Shown: positions 5,301 to 12,548 of the stretch, piece after piece
How positions within the stretch are numbered: position 1 is the stretch's first letter
How the letters are laid out: each line of letters opens with the position of its first letter
NCBI GenBank assembly: GCA_035693105.1
Contig: DASSHC010000511.1
Location: forward strand, 1-12,549
DNA length: 12,549 nucleotides
Source: DASSHC01 sp035693105
GTDB lineage: Bacteria > Chloroflexota > Chloroflexia > Thermomicrobiales > Thermomicrobiaceae
Direction of reading: 5' to 3'
Made by a program: the position numbers and the translations under genes
Notes under the pieces: model-generated
Databases searched by the model: none
Told to the model about the DNA's origin: nothing
What the model saw: only the letters and a program-made list of their open reading frames with translations

Positions 5301-6479
5301 TCACGGCTTGAGCAGCGCGAGGAGCGAGCCGGGCGCGAGCACCGGCTCGGGCGGCAGGTAGTCGCCCAGCGCGCCGGACAGGCCCGCGCCCAGCTCCGGC
5401 CGCGCCTCCAACCGGCGCAGCGCGTAGCCGAGGGTGCGCGGCGAGCGCAGCAGGAGCTGGATGACGACACAGAGGCGCTGCTTGGCGTCGAAGGCTGCCC
5501 GGCGCGCCTCGACGTAGCCCAGCGGCAGCCGGTCGGCCCGCCCCAGCGCCAGCTCGATCCCCTCCGCCGCCAGCTCGGCGCCGCGCAGGGCGCGGTAGAC
5601 TCCTTCGCCGGTGAAGGGGTCGAAGAACTCGGCCGCGTCGCCGAGCAGGAGAAACCCGGGGCCGGCGAGGCGGCTTGCGTGGTGCGCCAGCGGCCCGATG
5701 CCGCGCACGCTGCCATCCCAGCTCGCGCCCACCAGCCGCTCGCGCGCCGTGGGCAGCGCGTCCAGCAGCCGCTCCAGATGCTGGGCCGCGCTCTCGCCGC
5801 GCCGCCGGGTGCCCAGCGGCCCGACCAGCCCCACGTTGACCAGCCCATCCGCCACCGGGTTGAGCCCGCAGTAGAAGCGGCCGCCGACGTGCATCTCGGC
5901 CCACGGCAGCGCGCCGGGCGCGAGCTGGAAATGGGCGATCAGGCCGAGGCTGCGCGGCCAGCGCACCGGGCGCTCCAGCCCGAGCGCGCGGGCGATCGTC
6001 GAGTGGTGGCCGTCGGCGCCGGCGACAAATCCCGCGCGCAGCTCTTCCCCGCCGCGCAGGCGCACGCCGGCGATCGTGCCGTCCTGCGTGAGCACGCCGC
6101 TCACCCGAGCCCGCTGGCGCACGACCGCGCCGCTGGCCGCCACCTCGGCCAGCAGCGTCTGGTCGAGCAGCCGGCGCCGGATACTCAAACCACGCCGGGG
6201 TGGCGCATAGCGCAGGGCGAAGCGGTCGGCCCCGCGCACGATCGTCATGCCGCCATGCCGGCGGTGCTCCTGAGCCAGAACCGTGTCGAGGACACCGAGT
6301 CGTTCCAGGGCATCGGCCACGCCGGGGCTATAGAACTCGCCGCAGGCCTTGTCGCGCGGGAAGGCCGTTTGATCGAGCAGCAGTACCGCGCGGCCGCGCC
6401 GCGCCAGTTGGATCGCCAGCGCCGCGCCGGCCGGTCCGGCGCCGACCACGATCACCTCGGCATCACGCACAGGCGTCAC
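5301..6479 (-). CDS. Geranylgeranyl-reductase-family FAD-dependent oxidoreductase
   Basis: This 392-residue flavoprotein has a Rossmann motif VIVVGAGPAGAA (9-20) with Asp36 for the adenine ribose, then FPRDKACGEFYSPG (40-53), a GADGHHS motif (154-160) and GDAAEFFDPFTGEG (280-293). Together these are typical of the geranylgeranyl reductase / FixC-like group in the PHBH superfamily. Relatives reduce isoprenoid chains or act on polyketide-derived lipids; the substrate here is not known. The GTG at 6479 overlaps the methyltransferase stop as GTGA, so the two are probably co-translated. In other genomes such a pair often sits beside a type III polyketide synthase, but none is in this window. The start fits because the FAD motif begins within 10 residues of it. 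Confidence 0.88.
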   Translation of the reverse strand: MTPVRDAEVIVVGAGPAGAALAIQLARRGRAVLLLDQTAFPRDKACGEFYSPGVADALERLGVLDTVLAQEHRRHGGMTIVRGADRFALRYAPPRRGLSIRRRLLDQTLLAEVAASGAVVRQRARVSGVLTQDGTIAGVRLRGGEELRAGFVAGADGHHSTIARALGLERPVRWPRSLGLIAHFQLAPGALPWAEMHVGGRFYCGLNPVADGLVNVGLVGPLGTRRRGESAAQHLERLLDALPTARERLVGASWDGSVRGIGPLAHHASRLAGPGFLLLGDAAEFFDPFTGEGVYRALRGAELAAEGIELALGRADRLPLGYVEARRAAFDAKQRLCVVIQLLLRSPRTLGYALRRLEARPELGAGLSGALGDYLPPEPVLAPGSLLALLKP

Positions 6480-7213
6480 GCGCGGCTCCGCGCGGCGAGG
6501 GCCACGCGGTAGCCGAGGCAGCGATGCTCGGCCACCGGCTCCAACCCAGCCGCGCGCAGCAGCGCGCGGAGCTGGTGTCGGGTGTAGGCGCGATGGACCG
6601 AGAGCGGCGCGTCGTGGCGGGTGAGCGGATTGCCGGTCAGGCAGCAGAGGCCGAAGGCGCCGAACAGGCCCGCCCAGGAGCGCACCAAATCGTTGACCAC
6701 GATCCCCAGGCGGCTGACCCGCGCCATCTCGCGCAGCATGCGCCGCGCCTCGGCCGGCTCCAGGTGGTGCAGCGCCAGCGAGCAGGTGGCGATGTCGAAG
6801 CTGTCGTCGGCGAAGGGGAGGGCGCGGCCGTCGGCGCCGACCCGTGGGATGTCGCCGTGGTCGAGCGCCAGGATCTCGGCGCTGAGGTCGCTGGCCACCA
6901 CGCGCAGCGCCGGGCCCCGGGCCGCTCCCCACTCCAGCAGCGCGTAGGGGATGTCGAGCCCGCCGCCGGCGACATCGAGCACCGCCAGCGGCTCAGCGGG
7001 ATCGTGGTGGTTAGCCAGCGACTCGATCGCCCGCTTCGTGAGACGCACGCCGCCCAGCCAGCGATTGACGCGCGCCAGATCGCGCAGGTTGCCGCGCAGC
7101 AACTCCGGCGGCTGGCCGGGCTGGTCCAGCAACTCGGGCGCGCGCACCCAGCGCGGCGCGGCGACGAGGCGCCAGCCGACCGCCAGCGGCCAGAGATGCT
7201 CAACCTGTCGCAA
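6476..7213 (-). CDS. SAM-dependent class I methyltransferase
   Basis: The 245-residue protein has a Rossmann methyltransferase core. Motif I is VLDVAGGGLDIPYALLEWG (78-96), an acidic Asp109 ends beta-2 (VVASDLS), and LPFADDSFDIATCSLALHHL (132-151) and MLREMARVSRLGIVVNDLV (159-177) follow. The N-terminal segment LLDQPGQPPELLRGNLRDLA resembles methyltransferases found beside polyketide-type flavoproteins. The TTG at 7213 is chosen because GAGGAG lies 7 bases upstream; a GTG at 7258 is in frame but lacks a site. It overlaps the downstream flavoprotein gene by 4 bases and follows the beta-lactamase-like gene after 68 bases, so all three may be one operon. The substrate is unknown. Motif I reads VAGGG rather than the common GCGGG. 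Confidence 0.85.
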   Translation of the reverse strand: MRQVEHLWPLAVGWRLVAAPRWVRAPELLDQPGQPPELLRGNLRDLARVNRWLGGVRLTKRAIESLANHHDPAEPLAVLDVAGGGLDIPYALLEWGAARGPALRVVASDLSAEILALDHGDIPRVGADGRALPFADDSFDIATCSLALHHLEPAEARRMLREMARVSRLGIVVNDLVRSWAGLFGAFGLCCLTGNPLTRHDAPLSVHRAYTRHQLRALLRAAGLEPVAEHRCLGYRVALAARSRA

Positions 7214-7220
7214 CCCGGTA

Positions 7221-7226
7221 CTCCTC
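7221..7226 (-). promoter_or_regulatory. Ribosome binding site deciding a TTG start
   Basis: The minus strand reads GAGGAG 7 bases before the TTG at 7213. It is the reason for preferring this rare start over the in-frame GTG at 7258. Confidence 0.55.
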
Positions 7227-7281
7227 GGCTCGGCCTGCCATCGTCGGCGTGGGCGCACGCAGGCTTGGTGCCAACCGCCGT

Positions 7282-8124
7282 TCAGCCGCCGAGCGCGTCC
7301 CAGCAGGCGCGGCAGAGCTGGGCGATCAAGAGGTAGGCAGCGCCGCGGCCGGCGCGGCCATCCTCCAGCAGCGGCGGCACGCGGTCGGTGAAGGCGCTCA
7401 GGATGTAGCGCGGCTCCTCGCCGCGGAAGATGATGCCGACGTCGCTGAAGTTGCGCACCCCCTTGCCGGTCTTGTGCGCGATCTTCGCCTCAGGCGGCAT
7501 GAGCAGCGGGAAGCGGTTGGTGATCTGCTGCCAGGTCATGATCTCGATGGCGTAGCGGCAGAGCTCGGGCGTGCTGCCGAGCCGCGCGGCCGCCCCGGCG
7601 TCGCTCGCGCCCTGGAGGATCAGGCCGAGCAGCAGGCCGACGTCCTGCGGCGTGGTGGCGTTGGTCGCCTCGACCGGGTGATCCCAGGTCAGCCCGCCGG
7701 GCGGGATGTTGTGCCGGTGCGTCGTGCCGACCATCCCGGCTTCACGCGAGAAGGCGTTGATCTCGTCGATTCCGACCATGTCAACGATGGTGCCCGTGCA
7801 GGTATTGTCCGAAACGATGATCATCATGATCAGGCAGTCGCGCAGCGGAATGGTGAAGCCGGGCTGCAGGAACTGGAAGCAGCCCGAGTTGTTGTGCTGG
7901 TACTTGGCCTGAATCGTCACCGGCTGGTCGAGCGAGAGCTTCCCCTCGTGAACGTGCTTGAGCGCGGTCATCAGCACCGCCACCTTGCGCGTGCTGGCCG
8001 AGGGGCCGACGACGGCGCCGGCGCGGTCGGCCGCGGCGCCGCTCGTGAGATCCTTGAGATACCAGCCGGTGTGGAACGGCAGCTCGTCGCACAGCCCGTT
8101 GAGCCGGCCAAGCAGTTCGTCCAT
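7282..8124 (-). CDS. Beta-lactamase class A-like serine hydrolase, no signal peptide
   Basis: The 280-residue protein has the penicillin-recognising serine fold. SxxK is Ser44-Lys47 (PSASTRKVAVLMTAL), SDN is at 105-107 (IIVSDNTCTGT) and KTG at 218-220 (KIAHKTGKGV). This matches the beta-lactamase2-type family. The omega-loop region GLTWDHPVEATNATTP is short. When TTP is aligned with class A enzymes, no glutamate falls where Glu166 should be, and Glu152 is too close to TTP. It may therefore be a peptidase, esterase or slow lactamase rather than a true beta-lactamase. There is no hydrophobic signal at the N-terminus (MDELLGRLNGLCDELPF), suggesting a cytosolic location. The ATG at 8124 has an AAAGGGG site 6 bases upstream. 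It is the first gene of a possible operon with the methyltransferase and flavoprotein. Confidence 0.85.
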   Translation of the reverse strand: MDELLGRLNGLCDELPFHTGWYLKDLTSGAAADRAGAVVGPSASTRKVAVLMTALKHVHEGKLSLDQPVTIQAKYQHNNSGCFQFLQPGFTIPLRDCLIMMIIVSDNTCTGTIVDMVGIDEINAFSREAGMVGTTHRHNIPPGGLTWDHPVEATNATTPQDVGLLLGLILQGASDAGAAARLGSTPELCRYAIEIMTWQQITNRFPLLMPPEAKIAHKTGKGVRNFSDVGIIFRGEEPRYILSAFTDRVPPLLEDGRAGRGAAYLLIAQLCRACWDALGG

Positions 8125-8447
8125 CAACGTCCCCTTTCGCCTCCAGCCTGTCGATCGCAACCCTACTCTAGACCACCCGCGCCACAGCGGCCAGCCGCCG
8201 CGTCAGCGTGACGATCGTACTGGACAATTCGCGGCCGGATTCGTGCGTACGGTGCTGGCGCTGGCGAGCGCTTTCTGCTTCAATCGCCGTCAAACCTCGC
8301 AGCCAACACGGCACGGCTCCCTACGGCCCGCCTGGGAGCCGCGGCGTCAACCGCGCGGGCGAGGCACGACAGCTAGAGAGTGGGGCGGTTGTGGTGGGAA
8401 TCTCGCTGCGATCCGAGCCGGCGACGACCGATCGGGCGTCCCAGGCC
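8125..8447. other. Intergenic region between divergent genes
   Basis: This stretch of about 320 bases separates the minus-strand serine hydrolase from the plus-strand esterase. The esterase frame stays open through most of it (from 8208), but the composition before about 8390 does not look coding. It should hold both promoters; I could not find a convincing -35/-10 pair on either strand, nor a riboswitch-like or terminator-like structure. Confidence 0.4.
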
Positions 8448-9275
8448 ATGGGCCCGAGCTTCGAGGAGCTGGGCTTCGTGGAGTGGTGGCAGGCGCTGCC
8501 GCCCGGACACCACACCATCAGCGGCACGGTCAAACTCAAGCGCGACCTGGCTGCCCCCCAGCTCGGCGACCGGCGCACGCTCTGGCTCCGGCTACCCAGC
8601 TCCTACTTCGACGACGAACGCGCCTACCCCGTGATCGTGATGCACGATGCGCAGAACCTCTTCGACGAGGCGACCAGCTTTTTGGGCGCAGAGTGGCGCG
8701 TCGACGAAACGCTGCTGGCGCTGGAGCCGGAGCTTCAGGCAATCGTGGTCGGCGTCGAGAACGGCGGCGCGCGGCGCTTCCAGGAGTACAACCCCTGGCC
8801 CGCCGATTCGCGCGCCGGCGACTACCTCGCCTTCCTGGCCGACACCGTCCTCCCGCTGGTGCGCCGCGCCTGCGCCGGGCGCACGCTGGATGACCCGGCG
8901 CACACCCTGATCATGGGCTCCAGTCTGGGCGCGCTGATCTCGCTCTACGCCTTCTTCGAGCTGCCGGATGTCTTCGGCCTCTGCGGCGCGATGAGTCCGC
9001 CCACCTGGCAGGGCCGCCTCCTGCCCTACCTGCGCGGCCAGCGACACAGCGGCGGCAGGATTTATGTCGATCACGGCCGGCTGAAGCCGCTTGGTCCGGG
9101 CGACAACGCCGACACCGGCTGCGACGGGCTGGCGGTGCGCGACGCGCTCATCCACGCCGGCTACCAGCTCGACCACGACCTCTTCTACCGCCACGACGAG
9201 GGCGCGCACGACGAGCGCGCCTGGGCCGCCCGCCTCCCCGAAGCGCTGCGGCTGCTCTTTCAGGCGGCGCAATAG
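8448..9275 (+). CDS. Esterase-D/Fes-type alpha/beta hydrolase
   Basis: With an ATG at 8448 the protein has 275 residues and belongs to the esterase D (PF00756) group. After a short N-terminal part it shows LWLRLPSSYFDDERAYPVIV (45-64) leading to MHDAQNLFDE, then the nucleophile elbow IMGSSLGALISLY (156-168, Ser159), a candidate acid in YVDHG (Asp208) and a candidate catalytic histidine in DEGAHDERAW (His254). Relatives hydrolyse siderophore esters, S-formylglutathione or acyl esters; the substrate cannot be chosen. No signal peptide is visible. The start is uncertain: GTG codons at 8391 and 8394 are in frame and the intervening codons are G/C-ending, but no start has a strong ribosome binding site. 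It ends 12 bases before the convergent small gene. Confidence 0.85.
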   Translation: MGPSFEELGFVEWWQALPPGHHTISGTVKLKRDLAAPQLGDRRTLWLRLPSSYFDDERAYPVIVMHDAQNLFDEATSFLGAEWRVDETLLALEPELQAIVVGVENGGARRFQEYNPWPADSRAGDYLAFLADTVLPLVRRACAGRTLDDPAHTLIMGSSLGALISLYAFFELPDVFGLCGAMSPPTWQGRLLPYLRGQRHSGGRIYVDHGRLKPLGPGDNADTGCDGLAVRDALIHAGYQLDHDLFYRHDEGAHDERAWAARLPEALRLLFQAAQ

Positions 9276-9287
9276 TCTGTCGCCCGC

Positions 9288-9512
9288 TCAATCCGTACGG
9301 TTGTCGAGTGGCGGCGGGGCGCGCTCCGGTTCGTCGACCTCGTTGAGGCGCAGCACGTAGGCGGCGAGCTGCTCCAGGTCGGCGAAGCCGAGGCGGGGGC
9401 CGCCGTCGGCCGGGCGCAAGGCGGCGCGCCAGCTTCCCGCCTCCCCCTCCCGCCAGAGCGAGAGGAGGTAGACGCGGTGCCGCGGGCGGTGCGGTGGCTC
9501 AGAGGGATCCAT
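9288..9512 (-). CDS. Small conserved-type protein, function unknown
   Basis: The 74-residue protein reads HRVYLLSLWREGEAGSWRAA, then LRPADGGPRLGFADLEQLAA and AYVLRLNEVDE. The pattern of a strand ending LWRE, then WRAxLR, then GFADLExL is one I associate with small uncharacterised proteins in Chloroflexota genomes, often scattered near unrelated genes. No catalytic motif is visible, and the C-terminal end is proline- and charge-rich. The ATG at 9512 has AAGGA 7 bases upstream. The gene lies on the same strand as the large PKD protein gene, 78 bases downstream of its stop, with a strong hairpin between, so co-transcription is doubtful. Confidence 0.7.
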   Translation of the reverse strand: MDPSEPPHRPRHRVYLLSLWREGEAGSWRAALRPADGGPRLGFADLEQLAAYVLRLNEVDEPERAPPPLDNRTD

Positions 9513-9532
9513 TGCGAAGTCCTTATCGTGAG

Positions 9533-9560
9533 GGGGCCGCCGGGATCACCCGGCGGCCCC
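9533..9560 (-). terminator. Hairpin after the PKD-repeat protein gene
   Basis: GGGGCCGCCGGG at 9533-9544 and CCCGGCGGCCCC at 9549-9560 form a perfect 12-bp stem with a 4-base loop (ATCA). It lies 30 bases downstream of the stop of the minus-strand PKD gene and 20 bases upstream of the next ATG. No run of T follows on either strand, so it is not a canonical intrinsic terminator. It may still terminate, or protect the 3' end of the message. Confidence 0.5.
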
Positions 9561-9590
9561 GCGTCGCGCGTCTCCTGTCGCGTCGACGGG

Positions 9591-12548
9591 CTAGAAGAGT
9601 TGCGCCACGATGGTGCCGGTGCCGGCGTGGCCCGCGTTCGGGTCATAGCCGGGATCGGTCTTGACGATCACCACGTGCACGATGTCGCCGGAGAGCGTGC
9701 TGCCCGACTGCGTGACGTGGCTGCTGACGATGACCGCCAGGTAGGTCGGGACGTCGTCCGGCGGCTTGGGGCTGGTGCCCGGCAGCGTCGTCCAGCTCCC
9801 GCCCGCGGCCGGCGGCGTGCCGCTCAGACTCTGGGCGTAGCCGACCATGGCGTCCGGCGGCAGTCCGCCCGAGAGACTATTGCTGTTGGACCAATGCGCG
9901 CCCCACCAGGTCACGGTCGTGCCCGGCGTGGCGTTGGCCACGGTCTGATCGCCCAGCACGAAACTCCCTTGACCCAGGTAGGCGAACGAGAGGATCTGAC
10001 TGGTGACGTCGGCCGTGCTGCCGCCGTCATCGACGATGTGAATTTTGACGGTGTGCGGGCCGAGCGCGGCGAAGGTGTGGTCGCCGTTGACGGTAAAGCT
10101 CTTGTCCGGGTTCTGGCTGATGGTGCCAGCGGAGGAGCTACTGCCGTCGCCCCAGTCGATGGTCGCCGTGAAGTCGCTCACAGGGGCGGTGGGATTGGCA
10201 TCGGTGAAGGTGGCCACCGTACCGGTGAAGCTGGTGCCGGTGCCGGAGAGGAGATTCTCTCCCGCCGCCGTCAACGGCGCGTCGGCCACGGTGGCGTTAC
10301 TGGTCGCGGTGGCGTTGCTGCCACCCGCGTCGTTGATGGTCACGCTGATCGTATAGCTGCCCTCTTCGGCGTAGGTGTGGCCACCGGCCACACTGAAGCC
10401 GCCGCCACTGGTCGCGCTGACCGTGCCGTCACTGGTCGTGCCGTCGCCCCAGTCGATCGACGCGCTGAAGTCGCTCAACGGCGCGTTCGGATTAGCATCG
10501 GTGAAGGTGGCCACCGTCTGGCTGGTCGAGGCTTGCCCTTCGGTGGCCGTGACGGTGAAGCCGCCGGTCGCCGTCAGCGGCGCGTCGGCCACCGTGGCCG
10601 TGCTCTTAGCGGTTGTCGTACTACCGCCCTTGTCGTTGATGGTGACCGTGACCGCCTCGGAACTCTTCTCCTCGGCGAACGTATGGCTGCCGCTCACCGT
10701 GAAGCTGCCGTCGGTGTTGGCGCTGACCGTGCCGCGCGACGGTGTCGTCCCGTCGCCCCAGTCGATGGTGGCGACGTAGTCGTTCACGGTTCCGTTGGGG
10801 TCGGCGTCGGTGAAGGTCGCCACCGGTCCGCTGAAGGACGCACCTTCGGTGGCATTCAGCGTGAGCGGATTCGCGCTCAGTGGCGCATCCGCCACATTGG
10901 CGGCACCCAACACAGTGGCCTGCTGACCACCGTCGTCCACGATCGAGATCTTGGTGATGTAGCCGTCGCGCTCCTCGGAGTAGGTGTGCATGCCGAGGAC
11001 CACGAAGGTGCCGCCGGCGCCCTGGATCGTGCCGTCACTGGTCGTGCCGTCGCCCCAGTCGATCGTGGCGCTGAAGTCGCTCAGCAGCGCACGGGGGTTG
11101 CCGTCGGTGAAGCTGGCGACCTTGCCGTGGAAGGCTATGCCTTCGGTGGCGGTCACCGTGGCCGGCGTCGCGGTCAGCGGCGCGTCCGCCACCTGCGCGG
11201 TGCCGGTCGCGCTGGTTTGTGCCCCGCTGGGGTCGGCGACCGTCACCGTGAGAGTGTAGCTCCCCTCGTCGCGGTAGACGTGGTCGCCGTTGACGAAGTA
11301 GGTGCCGTCAGTTCTGGCGCTGATCGTTCCGCCCGAGAGTCCTGAGTTGTCGCCCCAGTCGATCTGGACCTTGAAGTTCGCCGCCACGGATGGATCGGCG
11401 TCCGTCTTGAAGTTGGCGATCGCGCCGCTGAAGCGTATCCCTTCAGTCGTCTTCAGGTCCGGCTTGAGCGACACTTCGGCGGCCTTGCAGACCCGAACGC
11501 GCACGTCCTTTGACGCGGTCGTCCCGGTGGTATTCGTAGTGTAGCTGGCGGTGTTGATGTAGTCGGTGCAGGTGCCCGCCACGCCGGGGAAGCTGAGCTG
11601 GTAGGTGAACGTCTTCGGGCTGGGATCGTCCTTCGTGACCGTCCCGAGCGTGCCGGCCAGGCTGTCCGTCACCGTGACGGAAGAATCAATTGTCGCCGTC
11701 TGATCCCCGGATACGCGGGTGAAGTCGAAGTCCGCCGTGCCCGTGGCACTCGTGTCCGGAGAGCCGTTGTCCGTCCAGGAGACCGTCGCGGTGTCGGTTC
11801 CGCCGTCCGGACTGGGCGCCGTGTCGTAGGAACAGAGATAGGGCACCAGGACCGAGCTGTTGCCCGGGACGGTGAGGTTGTCACCGCCCGCGACGCTGCA
11901 GGTGCCACCGTTATTGGTGGTATCGGAGACGGTGACGCCGCTGACGGCGTCGCGATTGGGGTTGGTGACGGTGATCGAACCGATCAACTTCCAGTTACTC
12001 TCGGGGCCGGGCTCGTGGGTCACCGTGACTGTGTAATTGAAGGTGGCCTTGGTCGCACCCGAGCCGATGCTCTGACGAGCCGCGTCAACGCTCTTGCTGA
12101 TGCCCCAGGTGACATTGTGCGCGAGCGTGGGCGTCGCGGTCACGCTGACGGTCAGGTCCTTCGGGGCGGTGAACAAGGGCGTGATGACTACCAGGCCATC
12201 GGTCGAGCCGCTGATCGACCGCCAGGCGCCGGTGTCGAGGAATTCCGAACTGGTGACCAGGTTGCCGGCGGTGTAGGAGCCGCCACCACCACCGCCGCCG
12301 GCGTTTCGGCTCTCATCGCCAGCGCCGGTCGGGACGGTCCCGCCCCCACCACCCGTTGGAGGAACGAAGTCGACCAAATGCGGGGCGCCGCCGCCGCCGC
12401 CACCACCGCCGGCGTCCAGATTGCCGATGAAGGTGTTCTGGCCGCCCGCGCCGCCACTCCCGTCATCAGCCGGTCCGAGTGCCAGCGTGCCGCCGGACCC
12501 GCCAGGCTCGCCCAGGAGCAGAGGATCACCGTCGGTGCCATTGGAGCC
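9591..12548 (-). CDS. PKD-repeat, glycine-rich secreted or surface protein (N-terminus outside window)
   Basis: The stop is TAG at 9591-9593 and the frame stays open to the right edge of the window, so the visible 985 codons are a partial gene. A TTG at 12377 would give 928 residues, but coding continues before it (QNTFIGNLDAGGGGGGGAPH). From the visible N-terminus there are two glycine runs, with GGSYTAGN just after. A beta-rich region (about 62-300 in the 12377 numbering) contains TWGISKSVD and TFNYTVTVTHEPG and resembles DUF11-like adhesion modules. Five PKD-like repeats carry (V/A)xIDWGD at 341, 441, 540, 643 and 742. The C-terminal domain includes TVTWWGAHWS, AVIVSSHV, VVIVKTDPGYDPN and AGHAGTGTIVAQLF. 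Such proteins are normally exported and used in adhesion or as surface stalks; the signal peptide would lie upstream. Confidence 0.85.
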   Translation of the reverse strand, partial: GSNGTDGDPLLLGEPGGSGGTLALGPADDGSGGAGGQNTFIGNLDAGGGGGGGGAPHLVDFVPPTGGGGGTVPTGAGDESRNAGGGGGGGSYTAGNLVTSSEFLDTGAWRSISGSTDGLVVITPLFTAPKDLTVSVTATPTLAHNVTWGISKSVDAARQSIGSGATKATFNYTVTVTHEPGPESNWKLIGSITVTNPNRDAVSGVTVSDTTNNGGTCSVAGGDNLTVPGNSSVLVPYLCSYDTAPSPDGGTDTATVSWTDNGSPDTSATGTADFDFTRVSGDQTATIDSSVTVTDSLAGTLGTVTKDDPSPKTFTYQLSFPGVAGTCTDYINTASYTTNTTGTTASKDVRVRVCKAAEVSLKPDLKTTEGIRFSGAIANFKTDADPSVAANFKVQIDWGDNSGLSGGTISARTDGTYFVNGDHVYRDEGSYTLTVTVADPSGAQTSATGTAQVADAPLTATPATVTATEGIAFHGKVASFTDGNPRALLSDFSATIDWGDGTTSDGTIQGAGGTFVVLGMHTYSEERDGYITKISIVDDGGQQATVLGAANVADAPLSANPLTLNATEGASFSGPVATFTDADPNGTVNDYVATIDWGDGTTPSRGTVSANTDGSFTVSGSHTFAEEKSSEAVTVTINDKGGSTTTAKSTATVADAPLTATGGFTVTATEGQASTSQTVATFTDANPNAPLSDFSASIDWGDGTTSDGTVSATSGGGFSVAGGHTYAEEGSYTISVTINDAGGSNATATSNATVADAPLTAAGENLLSGTGTSFTGTVATFTDANPTAPVSDFTATIDWGDGSSSSAGTISQNPDKSFTVNGDHTFAALGPHTVKIHIVDDGGSTADVTSQILSFAYLGQGSFVLGDQTVANATPGTTVTWWGAHWSNSNSLSGGLPPDAMVGYAQSLSGTPPAAGGSWTTLPGTSPKPPDDVPTYLAVIVSSHVTQSGSTLSGDIVHVVIVKTDPGYDPNAGHAGTGTIVAQLF
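9993..11462 (-). repeat. Five tandem PKD-like repeats within the surface protein gene
   Basis: Each unit is 99-103 codons and contains TEG (absent in the last unit), then VAxFTDxxP, xIDWGDG, a GxHxY/F-type strand and, in the first four units, VADAPL at the end. Nucleotide similarity between units is patchy. One 38-base segment is identical at 10422-10459 and 11028-11065 (the fourth and second units). Confidence 0.8.
12282..12415 (-). repeat. Glycine-codon tracts
   Basis: Two runs of GGN codons at about 12282-12299 and 12391-12412, plus a shorter run near 12341-12355, make GGC/GGT simple-sequence DNA encoding polyglycine. Length changes by whole codons would keep the frame. Confidence 0.6.

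Noticed and set aside
4243..5904. Long minus-strand open frame (553 codons) opposite the F420-type oxidoreductase and into the flavoprotein
   Set aside because: It has Arg/Ala/Gly-rich low-complexity composition typical of GC-rich shadow frames and overlaps two clearly real genes.
5085..7336. Long plus-strand open frames opposite the flavoprotein and methyltransferase
   Set aside because: The composition is biased to Arg, Ala and Gln, with no recognisable motif. The minus strand carries complete catalytic motifs.
7249..8211. Plus-strand open frame of 320 codons opposite the beta-lactamase-like gene
   Set aside because: The minus strand carries SxxK, SDN and KTG in the right order. The plus frame shows no family pattern.
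9477..11345. Long plus-strand open frame rich in Gly, Arg and Val opposite the PKD gene
   Set aside because: It is the antisense shadow of the PKD repeats. Its repeats mirror the coding strand, it has no domain signature, and it lacks a ribosome binding site.
12282..12412. GGN simple-sequence tracts as a phase-variation switch
   Set aside because: The repeat unit is three bases and in frame, so slippage changes glycine number but would not switch the gene on or off.
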